DNA of 31,311 nt from an uncultured Blautia sp. (GTDB taxonomy: Bacteria > Bacillota > Clostridia > Lachnospirales > Lachnospiraceae): the NCBI GenBank assembly GCA_900543715.1, contig UQSX01000025.1, positions 1 through 31,311 on the forward strand, given 5' to 3'. Of this stretch, positions 24,533 through 31,311 are shown piece by piece. Under the pieces are notes generated by a model. It had not been told where the DNA came from. It worked only from the letters and a program-made list of their open reading frames with translations, and made no database searches. Position 1 is the stretch's first letter, and the number at the start of each line of letters is the position of its first letter. Position numbers and translations under genes: made by a program.

Positions 24533-25033
24533 TTATCTTGTGATCCCCAGGGTTTCCAGGATCTCTCTCTGCCTGTTTTCCATGAGAACAGCCTCCTCTG
24601 CCTCCATATGGTCATAGCCCATCAGATGCAGAAGGCTGTGAGTAATAAGAAAAGCATACTCTCTTAACTGGGAATGTCCATAAGCCTCCGCCTGCTCTTT
24701 TAGTTTCGGCACAGAGATCATAATATCCCCCAGGATCAACTCTCCTGTATCCGGATTAAAACAGGACTCGTCCTCCTCGGCATGAGAGAAATCCCCTGGC
24801 CGGTCATACTCCAGCATAGGAAAAGAAAGCACATCCGTCTCCCGGTCTATATCCCGGAACTCCCGATTGGTCCTGCGGATCTCTTCATTGTCCGTAAGCA
24901 CCAAGTTCACTTCTGCCTCATAGGGACAGTTTTCATGATCCAGGGTCCCTTCCATGACTTTTTTTCCAGTTTCCTCCAGGTCAAAATCAAACTCTTTCTG
25001 ATAGTCTGCATCCATATCCAGATTCAGCGTCAT
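24533..25033 (-). CDS. ybeY: Endoribonuclease YbeY (16S rRNA maturation)
   Basis: The 166-residue protein ends its catalytic region with THSLLHLMGYDHMEAEE, where H132, H136 and H142 form the zinc-binding HxxxHxxxxxH motif. Upstream come VNLVLTDNEEIRRTNREFRD, DRETDVLSFPM and LGDIMIS, the usual YbeY blocks. It acts in 16S rRNA 3'-end processing and ribosome quality control. It starts 3 bp after phoH with AAGGAG 8 nt upstream, the standard phoH-ybeY pairing. Confidence 0.95.
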   Translation of the reverse strand: MTLNLDMDADYQKEFDFDLEETGKKVMEGTLDHENCPYEAEVNLVLTDNEEIRRTNREFRDIDRETDVLSFPMLEYDRPGDFSHAEEDESCFNPDTGELILGDIMISVPKLKEQAEAYGHSQLREYAFLITHSLLHLMGYDHMEAEEAVLMENRQREILETLGITR

Positions 25034-25036
25034 ATC

Positions 25037-26044
25037 TTATCTCCTTCTGTCTTTTCTTACATATTTTTCTTTCTTCTCAGGTTTCTGTTTCTTCTCGTAA
25101 TCATCATAGGCCTGTACGATTTTCTGTACCAGAGGATGTCTCACTACGTCTTTGCTGGTAAGCTGGCAGAAAGCAATGTCTTCTACCTTTCTGAGCACCT
25201 GGATGGCTACATCAAGTCCTGATTTTGCATCATGAGGCAAGTCTTTCTGAGACTGGTCTCCGGTGATCACGACTTTGGAGCCAAAACCGATTCTGGTAAG
25301 GAACATTTTCATCTGGGCCGGAGTGGTGTTCTGGGCTTCGTCCAGGATAATAAAAGCATTATCTAAAGTCCGTCCCCTCATATAGGCCAAAGGCGCCACT
25401 TCGATCAGCCCTTTCTCCATATTTTTAGAGAAACTGTCTGCTCCCATGATTTCATAGAGGGCGTCGTAAAGAGGCCGGAGATAAGGGTCTACCTTGCTCT
25501 GCAGGTCCCCCGGGAGAAATCCCAGTTTTTCTCCTGCCTCAATAGCCGGACGGGTAAGGATGATCCTTCCTACCTCGTCGTTTTTAAAAGCTGTAATGGC
25601 CATGGCCATAGCCAGGTAAGTTTTTCCCGTTCCTGCAGGCCCCAGTCCAAAGACGATCATTTTCTTTCGTATCTCATCTACATAGGCTTTCTGTCCCAGG
25701 GTCTTAGGCTTGATGGGCCTGCCGTTTAAAGTATGACAGATATAATCCTTATCTATCTCTGTAATAGCGGAAGTTCTTTCCTCCGCCGCCAGAGACAGGG
25801 CATAATTTACGTTTTGTTCTGTAATCGTGTTTCCTCTCTTTGACAGCTCCAAAAGCTGGGTAAAGATTTTTACCGCCTGGCGGCAGGCATGCTCCGGTCC
25901 CAGAATCTTCAGCTGCCCGTCTCTGGAGATTACCGTCACCCCCAAAGTCCTCTCCATTTTTTTTACATATTCATCAAACTGTCCGAAAACATTCCTCTCA
26001 TGTTCCGCAGGAAATTCCATCCTCTCTTCACAAATATTACTCAT
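25037..26044 (-). CDS. PhoH-family ATPase
   Basis: The 335-residue protein has an N-terminal KH-like region, then a P-loop ATPase with GLGPAGTGKTYLAMAMA (GPAGTGKT, 135-142), ILTRPAIEAGEKLGFLPGDL, the Walker B AFIILDEAQNTTPAQMKMFLTRIG and VVITGDQSQKDLP. The C-terminal tail is lysine/arginine-rich (EKKQKPEKKEKYVRKDRRR). PhoH-like proteins are thought to act on RNA; this one neighbours ybeY as usual. The start overlaps the yqfD end by 8 bp. Confidence 0.94.
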   Translation of the reverse strand: MSNICEERMEFPAEHERNVFGQFDEYVKKMERTLGVTVISRDGQLKILGPEHACRQAVKIFTQLLELSKRGNTITEQNVNYALSLAAEERTSAITEIDKDYICHTLNGRPIKPKTLGQKAYVDEIRKKMIVFGLGPAGTGKTYLAMAMAITAFKNDEVGRIILTRPAIEAGEKLGFLPGDLQSKVDPYLRPLYDALYEIMGADSFSKNMEKGLIEVAPLAYMRGRTLDNAFIILDEAQNTTPAQMKMFLTRIGFGSKVVITGDQSQKDLPHDAKSGLDVAIQVLRKVEDIAFCQLTSKDVVRHPLVQKIVQAYDDYEKKQKPEKKEKYVRKDRRR

Positions 26045-27266
26045 TCTCCTGTGTGTTCCTTTCTGTAGGCTGTTCTAATATTTCAGTAAGAGTTTTCTGC
26101 TCATTCTTCTCAATTACTGTCAGGGTTCCTCTGGCAGTGCAGGTTTTGCCCTGTGTTCCTATTTTAACATGATTCTCAGAGATTTGAACCCCCTTTTCCT
26201 CTAAAGTTCTTAAAAGGCTGTTCAGGTCTTCCTGGGCTTTTTCTCTGGCTTCTGTCTGAGAATAGGTGAAAGTCTTTTCTTCATAAGCATAATCTGTCAC
26301 ACTTCCATAGTAAACCGGCAGCCGAAAATTTTCTGTCAGTTTTACCTGTTTCAGTTCCGTGACTGTATCATAATCTTCCCAGGCACTTTTTCTTTTCAGG
26401 CGGAGATAATAATCTCCAACCTGCAGCAGGATTCCCTTTCTCTGTTCCCCTGTGTACACCGGTTCTTTATAATCCATGGAAAATTCCTGATAGTATTCCA
26501 GGTCATGCTGGATATAAATATCCGCATCTGCCTGGGTATATTCATACCCTATGATTTCCCCGCTGTCATTTTTAATATCCAGCCTGCCGCTTACCAGTAT
26601 CTCTCCGGCAGTGCAGGTATCTCCCTGTTTTTTCAGCGGCGTTCCCTTCCTGGTAACCATAGATACAATAATCCCCTCTGTCTGGGCAGTCAGATCTACT
26701 GGCACCCCCTCTCCTGTCTCCCTTTTTTCCAGAGAACCGTTCTCCTTTATCTCCAGGATCAGCCTGCTGCCGGAAATCTTAGCAGATACCCAGGTGATAT
26801 CCGGGAATTCTTCTCTCATCCGGGCAGCTATATAAAAGCAGTCCAGATTTTTTTTCAGTACGCCATGACGGACATTCAGTTCTTCCAGATAATTCAGGAT
26901 GCTCTGGGTGCTGTTATATACATTTCCTTCCACATGGATGTTCCAGATATGTCTGGACAAAAGAAAAAGAAGACATAACCCCAGAAAAAAGCCCAGAAAA
27001 AATGCCTTTCTCTTTTTATTTCTGTAAAAAAAGAAGGGCAGTCCATACTTTCCGATGATTTTTATTTTCACATGAGACTTCCGGCAGATTCCCCGGATAT
27101 GCCGGAAGCCTTCTACGGTCATATTCATCTCATAGGCATTGTCTCTGCTCACCAGATTCCAGACAGGGATTTTATGATAGGCACAGAGATTCAGGAACCG
27201 CTCCGGGGATTCTCCCCAAAAGCGGACACGCACATAGCCTTTTCGAAAGGATTCCAATTTCTGCAA
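26037..27266 (-). CDS. yqfD: Sporulation protein YqfD
   Basis: The 409-residue protein has a cytoplasmic N-terminal domain (YVRVRFWGESPERFLNLC), a membrane segment (about 88-105) flanked by KKRK, and a large outer region starting HVEGNVYNS and holding GIIVSMVTRKGTPLKKQGDT and AGEILVSG. This matches YqfD, a mother-cell sporulation protein co-transcribed with yqfC in B. subtilis. The start is TTG with AAAGGAGG 7 nt upstream, so it is well supported. It overlaps phoH by 8 bp and follows yqfC by 13 bp. Other spore formers show the same yqfC-yqfD-phoH-ybeY order. Confidence 0.94.
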   Translation of the reverse strand: MQKLESFRKGYVRVRFWGESPERFLNLCAYHKIPVWNLVSRDNAYEMNMTVEGFRHIRGICRKSHVKIKIIGKYGLPFFFYRNKKRKAFFLGFFLGLCLLFLLSRHIWNIHVEGNVYNSTQSILNYLEELNVRHGVLKKNLDCFYIAARMREEFPDITWVSAKISGSRLILEIKENGSLEKRETGEGVPVDLTAQTEGIIVSMVTRKGTPLKKQGDTCTAGEILVSGRLDIKNDSGEIIGYEYTQADADIYIQHDLEYYQEFSMDYKEPVYTGEQRKGILLQVGDYYLRLKRKSAWEDYDTVTELKQVKLTENFRLPVYYGSVTDYAYEEKTFTYSQTEAREKAQEDLNSLLRTLEEKGVQISENHVKIGTQGKTCTARGTLTVIEKNEQKTLTEILEQPTERNTQENE

Positions 27267-27279
27267 GCTCCAGCCTCCT

Positions 27280-27555
27280 TTACAGAAAAATAATTCTGCA
27301 GATATTTCCCGTAATCTTCATTTCCACATCTGTGTAATAGGCGATAGCCAGTCTGGTGCCTTCAATCTGGATCTTATTTTCTTTAGAAAGGACCAGGATA
27401 CAGGTATCCTGATATTTTCGGATACATTTATAATTTTCAATAAATACTTCTCTGGACCCGGTAAGGGTCAGCACAGATTCCCGGTATGACAGGTCTCTGG
27501 GAATATCCAGAGAATCTCCGATCCTGCCTGTAAAATCCCCCAGCCTTCTCTTCAA
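27280..27555 (-). CDS. yqfC: Sporulation protein YqfC (YabP/YqfC family)
   Basis: About 91 residues with the family pattern: GDSLDIPRDLSYRESVLTLTG, EVFIENYKCIRKYQ and KIQIEGTRLAIAYYTDVEMKITG. B. subtilis YqfC is made under sigma-E in the mother cell. The TTG at 27555 is chosen because AGGGGG lies 9 nt upstream and the length then equals the usual about 93 residues. The longest ORF starts at a GTG at 27588 that has no ribosome site. It precedes yqfD by 13 bp. Confidence 0.9.
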   Translation of the reverse strand: MKRRLGDFTGRIGDSLDIPRDLSYRESVLTLTGSREVFIENYKCIRKYQDTCILVLSKENKIQIEGTRLAIAYYTDVEMKITGNICRIIFL

Positions 27556-27614
27556 CAGTTCCGTCCCCCTGCCTATAGTCCTTACCACAGCTTATGACAG
27601 ATTCTATGAAAAAA

Positions 27615-28151
27615 TTACTTCATAAAGATAAGACTGAACCAAAGTATCTCCGTAGGGCTCAGGGTAAAATCCATGGAATACCTGTCTGCCAGCTCACTGA
27701 CGATAATGCCATGGCTTTCCAGACAGGGATGCATCTTCTCCGGAAATCTGCAAGGTCCCTCAGGGTAGGCGCAGTGTTCACAAATATCACAGGATTCTGT
27801 AGAAAGAGCGATACACTCCGTTCCCTGGCTTCTGATGAACTTCTCAATAGAAGCTGTAATCTCTTCATGTTCTCCCCTGGTAGCCAAAGTCTCTTCTAAA
27901 TTTATTACATCTGACACTGAGGCAATAGTAGAAAAAAGAAAGCACTCTTTATAGGTAAGACACTTTTCTCTGCACTCCTCCACAGTTCCCACTGCCGGTG
28001 GGCAGGCCCAGGTAGTATCATACCTTTCACATTCATTCTGGCAGATCCACCTTACTCTTTCAGAAAACTCTATGTCCTCTGGAGAAAAAAAAGCATACTG
28101 ATACACCGGGTACTGGCAGATAAATTCTTCGATCCGTTCATGACTGACCAT
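27615..28151 (-). CDS. DUF2284 cysteine-rich metal-binding protein
   Basis: The 178-residue soluble protein is rich in cysteine: ICQNECERY, WACPPAVGTVEECREKCLTYKEC, then CDICEHCAYPEGPCRFPEKM and HPCLESHG. Cysteines at about 37, 41, 50, 60, 64, 70, 113, 121, 124, 127, 134 and 143 suggest metal or Fe-S cluster binding. This is the DUF2284 pattern; function is not established. The ATG at 28151 has GAGGAGG upstream and overlaps the previous gene by 14 bp; a longer ORF to 28229 lacks family sequence. Coupling to a flavin-binding protein hints at a shared redox role, which is inference. Confidence 0.88.
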   Translation of the reverse strand: MVSHERIEEFICQYPVYQYAFFSPEDIEFSERVRWICQNECERYDTTWACPPAVGTVEECREKCLTYKECFLFSTIASVSDVINLEETLATRGEHEEITASIEKFIRSQGTECIALSTESCDICEHCAYPEGPCRFPEKMHPCLESHGIIVSELADRYSMDFTLSPTEILWFSLIFMK

Positions 28152-28662
28152 CGGTCTTTTCCTCCTCTTCAGTTTTTTTCGGTTTCCGCTCCTTTCCTTT
28201 AAAAGAAACCGCTTCCAGACAATATACATTTACCGCCTGAAGCATGTCCGGGGAAAAGGAAAGTCCTGCCTCCGGGGCCATATGCTCCATGATCCTGGAA
28301 AGCCCCTGTTGTTTCTCTTCCATATTCTCTAAAAGCCGGATCTTCCCTGTCCCTGTAATACTCTGATAAGCATAAGAATAACTGCAGGTGTAAGTTCCCC
28401 GGATCACGCCCTGCTCCAGATCCAGTTCAAACCCCACGTCTTCCCTGGCGGCAAAGGCCTGGACCTTTCTCCCTTCTTTTGCCGAATGGATATAAAATCT
28501 CAGAGGTTCTCCTTCTTCCCACGAATATCCGTAATTTACCGGGACAATATAGATCCCCTCCCGATCCATCGTACCAATCCTCAGCACTTTTGCCTGCTCC
28601 AGGATTTCCATAAGCCGTTTTTTCTCCTGTATCTCTCTTTTTGCAAGCCGCATTTCTCTCAC
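28138..28662 (-). CDS. Pyridoxamine 5'-phosphate oxidase-fold flavin-binding protein (NimA-like)
   Basis: The 174-residue protein has a split beta-barrel of the PNPOx-like class: MRLAKREIQEKKRLMEILEQ, LRIGTMDREGIYIVPVNYGY, RFYIHSAKEGRKVQAFAARE, DVGFELDLEQG, and YAYQSITGTGKIRLLENMEEK. Members bind FMN or F420-like cofactors; some (NimA) reduce nitroimidazoles, but most have unknown substrates. The C-terminal tail is charged (KERKPKKTEEEEK). The GTG at 28662 has GGGAG 10 nt upstream, 5 bp after sbcC; the ATG at 28653 is an alternative. Confidence 0.88.
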   Translation of the reverse strand: MREMRLAKREIQEKKRLMEILEQAKVLRIGTMDREGIYIVPVNYGYSWEEGEPLRFYIHSAKEGRKVQAFAAREDVGFELDLEQGVIRGTYTCSYSYAYQSITGTGKIRLLENMEEKQQGLSRIMEHMAPEAGLSFSPDMLQAVNVYCLEAVSFKGKERKPKKTEEEEKTDGQS

Positions 28663-28667
28663 AAGAT

Positions 28668-31311
28668 CTACTCCCTTTCTATGTGTATTTTACTTCCGGC
28701 TTCTCCTGCCCTTGAGGGCTCTACGATAAGCCTTACCGGAATCCGGGCTTTGATCTCTTCCACATGGCTGATCACCCCTACGCTCCGCTTCCGGTCCCGG
28801 ATCTTTTCCAGGGCTTCCATAACGATCTCCAGATACTTCTCATCCAGGGTTCCAAAGCCTTCATCCAGGAAAAACAGTTCCATAGGAGCTGCTCCTTTCA
28901 TCTGGATCTGGGAAGAAAGGGCCAGAGCCAGGGCCAGAGAAGCCATAAAAGTCTCTCCTCCTGAAAGGGTGGAAGCCGGACGGGTGGCGCCGCCGTTTTT
29001 ATAATCCCGGATAATAAACATGCCGCTTTGGTCTGTCTCCAGTCCCAGACTGTTTCCGGTCATTTCTTTCAACTTCTCATCTGCCTCTCTGGATACATAC
29101 TCCATATAATACCGGGCTACATATTCTACAAATCTCTTTCCCCGGAAAAGTCCTTCCAGCTCCTGTAAAAGATCCAGCTTGTGATGGATCTGTCCCATCT
29201 TTTCTTCCAGAGCCTCTTTTTCTTTCCAGGCTTTCTCAGTCTGCTCTCTTTCTTTCCGCAGACCTCCCAGGATCCGGTTTGTCTCGACCTGACGGTTTTC
29301 CAGATCCTGTACTCCCTTTTTTCGCTCCTCCATCTGGGCCTCGGATATCTTTGCTCCCTTTGACCGGGCTTTTACAGAATCCATCTGGGATTTCACAGAC
29401 AGAACCTTATTCTGAAAAGCTTCCAGTTTTTCCCGGAGAGTTTCCAGCTCCTCCCTTTCCATCCGCTGGGCCTGGATCCAGGAAATACTCTCTACTTCCT
29501 CCTCTGCCATACTCTCCTTCAGAGCTGCTTCCCGTTTCCGGACTTCTTTTTCTCCTTCTGTTGCCAGAGCCTGGCCTGAGGCCAGTTCCTGTCCGATACG
29601 TTTTTCTCTTTCCTGAAAAAGCTGCCATTGCTCCTCCTGCTCTTTTATATAGGTTTCCAGCGTTTGTTTTTCTCTGAGAAGGCTTTCCTTTTTCTCTTCC
29701 AGCCCTTCTGCAGCTCCTGTCTTTTCCCGGATCTGCCCCCTTTTCTCCTGAAGCTCTTTTTCCATTCTCAAAAGTTCTGCTTCCAGCCTGGTCTTTTCGT
29801 TCTGTTCCTCCTGAATGATCCTGGATCCCTTTTCCCTGCTTTTTCTTCTGGCCTCAATGGCAGTCTCTAATTTTTCCAGATATTCCTGACACCTTTCCCT
29901 GCGCTGATTTTTCTCCTGAAGTTCCTGATAAATGCCGGGGAAATCTTCTTTTGAAACTTTCCGGGACAGGCTTTCAAACCCTTTTTCCAGGTCCACTAAT
30001 TCCTCCTGCAGCTTATCCAGCTCCTTCTGCTTTCTGGCCCCTTCTCCTCCAAGGCTCTCTATTCGGGCCTTTTTCCCTGCAATGGACTTTTCCATCTCAA
30101 GGATCCTGTTCTGGATTTCTGTTTCTGTTTTCTTTTCAGTTTCTGTCTTTTCTGTCAGTTTCTCTCTTTCCTGCTCTCTGACAGAAAGGTTCTTTTTCTC
30201 CTCCTCCAGATCCATCTGAAGAAACTCCCGGTTCAGCCGGCCCTCCTCCTCTTTGCGGATTTTTTCCTGCTGCCGGTTATTCTCCAGAAGAGTCTTAAGC
30301 CGGGTCATGTTTCCGGAAATCTCCTGAAGCTTTCTTTCTGCCTGTTCTCTCTTTTCCTCAGGATTTTCCTGGTCTTCCATAGAACAGGAAAGGCTTTCAT
30401 GGTGTATACTGCCGCAGACCGGACATGGCTGTCCCTCCTTTAAATCTCTGGCCAGTATGTAAGCCAGATTCTTCCGGTAGGCTTCATCTGCCCGGGCCTT
30501 TTCCTCCATAGCCAGGTTTTTCACTTCCTGGGCTCTCTGAAGCTCCTGCATAAGTCTCTCTTCCTGGGCTGCCAGTTCCTTTTTCTGCTCTTCCAGGGCC
30601 TTTTTCCTGACCTGTTCTTCTTCTACACGGGAAAGCCTCTCTTTAAAGCTTTCCAGATGAGCAAGCCCTGCCAGAGCAGCCTCATCCTCTTTTCTCTTTT
30701 CCTGGACTTCTAAAAGCCAGGACGCTGCCTGGGCCTTCTCCTCAGCCAGTTTCTGCTGATCTCCATTTTCTTTTTCCTGCCGGGCCAAAAGCTGTCCCAG
30801 TTCCTCTTTTTTTCTCTTCTCTTCCTCTTTTCTTCTTCCCAGTTCCAGCCAGAGCCGGTACCCCTCCTGGATCGTCTCCTGCTCCTGGACTGTTACTTTA
30901 ACCTTATTCAGAGCAAAAGCAGCTTTTTCTCTTTCTTCTTCGTACAGCTTCAGATCGTTCTCCAGTTTTTCCAGCTTGGCCTGGTCTTCCTGGAGCTGGC
31001 GATTTCGGTCTTCCAGAGCTTTTTTCTTATTCTGTGATTCCGCTTCCAGGGTTTTCAGTCCTGCCAGAAGGGCGATTCCCTCTTCCAGCCGGATCCTTTG
31101 AATTTCCAGGGCAGGGAGCTCTTTCTGCTTTTTCTCCTGGGCCGTTTTTACCTGTTCTTCCAGAACTGCTTTTTCCTGCTCCAGTTTTTTCTGTTCCCCA
31201 AAAAGCTGCTCCAGTTTTTCTCTCCGCTCTGTCAGGTTCTCCTGTCCCTGAAGGAAATCCTGCAGGACCTTCCAAAGCCGCTCCGCCTTCTGTGCCTGTC
31301 TGATCCGTTCT
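28668..31311 (-). CDS. sbcC: Exonuclease SbcC, C-terminal part (5' end off the window)
   Basis: An open minus-strand frame runs from the right edge to 28668, about 880 residues, with no start inside the window (a TTG at 30788 is internal). Most of it is charged coiled coil rich in Glu, Lys, Gln and Arg. In the middle is the zinc hook GQPCPVCGSIHHE (CPVC at about 30414-30425). The end holds the ABC-type signature TLSGGETFMASLALALALSS and Walker B LFFLDEGFGTLDE. SbcC with the nuclease SbcD cuts hairpins and processes DNA ends; sbcD would be expected beyond the right edge. The N-terminal Walker A half is not visible. Confidence 0.95.
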   Translation of the reverse strand, partial: ERIRQAQKAERLWKVLQDFLQGQENLTERREKLEQLFGEQKKLEQEKAVLEEQVKTAQEKKQKELPALEIQRIRLEEGIALLAGLKTLEAESQNKKKALEDRNRQLQEDQAKLEKLENDLKLYEEEREKAAFALNKVKVTVQEQETIQEGYRLWLELGRRKEEEKRKKEELGQLLARQEKENGDQQKLAEEKAQAASWLLEVQEKRKEDEAALAGLAHLESFKERLSRVEEEQVRKKALEEQKKELAAQEERLMQELQRAQEVKNLAMEEKARADEAYRKNLAYILARDLKEGQPCPVCGSIHHESLSCSMEDQENPEEKREQAERKLQEISGNMTRLKTLLENNRQQEKIRKEEEGRLNREFLQMDLEEEKKNLSVREQEREKLTEKTETEKKTETEIQNRILEMEKSIAGKKARIESLGGEGARKQKELDKLQEELVDLEKGFESLSRKVSKEDFPGIYQELQEKNQRRERCQEYLEKLETAIEARRKSREKGSRIIQEEQNEKTRLEAELLRMEKELQEKRGQIREKTGAAEGLEEKKESLLREKQTLETYIKEQEEQWQLFQEREKRIGQELASGQALATEGEKEVRKREAALKESMAEEEVESISWIQAQRMEREELETLREKLEAFQNKVLSVKSQMDSVKARSKGAKISEAQMEERKKGVQDLENRQVETNRILGGLRKEREQTEKAWKEKEALEEKMGQIHHKLDLLQELEGLFRGKRFVEYVARYYMEYVSREADEKLKEMTGNSLGLETDQSGMFIIRDYKNGGATRPASTLSGGETFMASLALALALSSQIQMKGAAPMELFFLDEGFGTLDEKYLEIVMEALEKIRDRKRSVGVISHVEEIKARIPVRLIVEPSRAGEAGSKIHIERE

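Noticed and set aside
28152..28229. N-terminal extension of the DUF2284 protein by 26 codons
   Set aside because: It overlaps the upstream gene out of frame; the ATG at 28151 has GAGGAGG and yields the family start.
29407..31303. Open frames on both strands over sbcC
   Set aside because: They are low-complexity shadows of the Glu/Lys-rich coiled coil; the SbcC frame is continuous and carries the zinc hook and ABC signature.

Overview
This is a bacterial chromosomal segment from a low-to-mid GC Firmicute. It is most likely a Clostridia member close to Lachnospiraceae. The basis is strong AGGAGG-type ribosome binding sites, frequent TTG/GTG starts, the sporulation pair yqfC-yqfD, the gene order radC-mreBCD-pbp2-min-rodA-mgsA, and protein styles typical of that family (divergent MreB, very long PBP2). 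Nearly every gene lies on the minus strand, so the region is best read from right to left. I see no phage, transposase, CRISPR array, rRNA or tRNA.

Region by region in transcription order. (1) 31311-27615: the C-terminal ~880 residues of SbcC (start off the right edge), a flavin-binding PNPOx-fold protein and a cysteine-rich DUF2284 protein, tightly coupled. (2) 27588-23981: yqfC, yqfD, phoH, ybeY and a one-pass membrane protein with a BofC-C-terminal-like end. The last gene sits behind a good match to a forespore sigma-G promoter. (3) 23960-23338: the only plus-strand candidate gene, a small basic membrane protein whose frame is broken by TGA followed by C; then the proB promoter region. (4) 23337-21636: proB, a DUF896 gene and 5-formyl-THF cyclo-ligase, closed by an intrinsic terminator. 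(5) 21442-21018: a metallophosphoesterase wrecked by an internal deletion plus frameshift. (6) 20959-9700: miaB-mutS-mutL-miaA, an aluminum-resistance-family PLP enzyme and two FAD-dependent oxidoreductases, behind two overlapping sigma-A-like promoters and with almost no intergenic space. (7) 9668-1: radC, mreB, mreC, mreD, pbp2, minD, minE, rodA, mgsA and an S11 D,D-carboxypeptidase homologue that runs off the left edge.

Functionally, block 7 joins lateral-wall synthesis (MreBCD, PBP2, RodA) to division-site selection (MinD, MinE), but minC is not present. A perfect 12-bp stem-loop fills the 72-bp gap between pbp2 and minD, the position where I would expect minC. Block 6 joins tRNA A37 modification (MiaA makes i6A, MiaB methylthiolates it) to mismatch repair (MutS/MutL). 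Block 2 joins sporulation genes to 16S rRNA maturation.

The most interesting signals are decay and substitution rather than a new system. They are: a nonsense codon in a carboxypeptidase homologue that has also lost its catalytic residues; the broken plus-strand gene; the deleted phosphoesterase; three changed acidic positions in MgsA; and degenerate nucleotide-binding motifs in MreB. I did not find a convincing undescribed multi-gene system.
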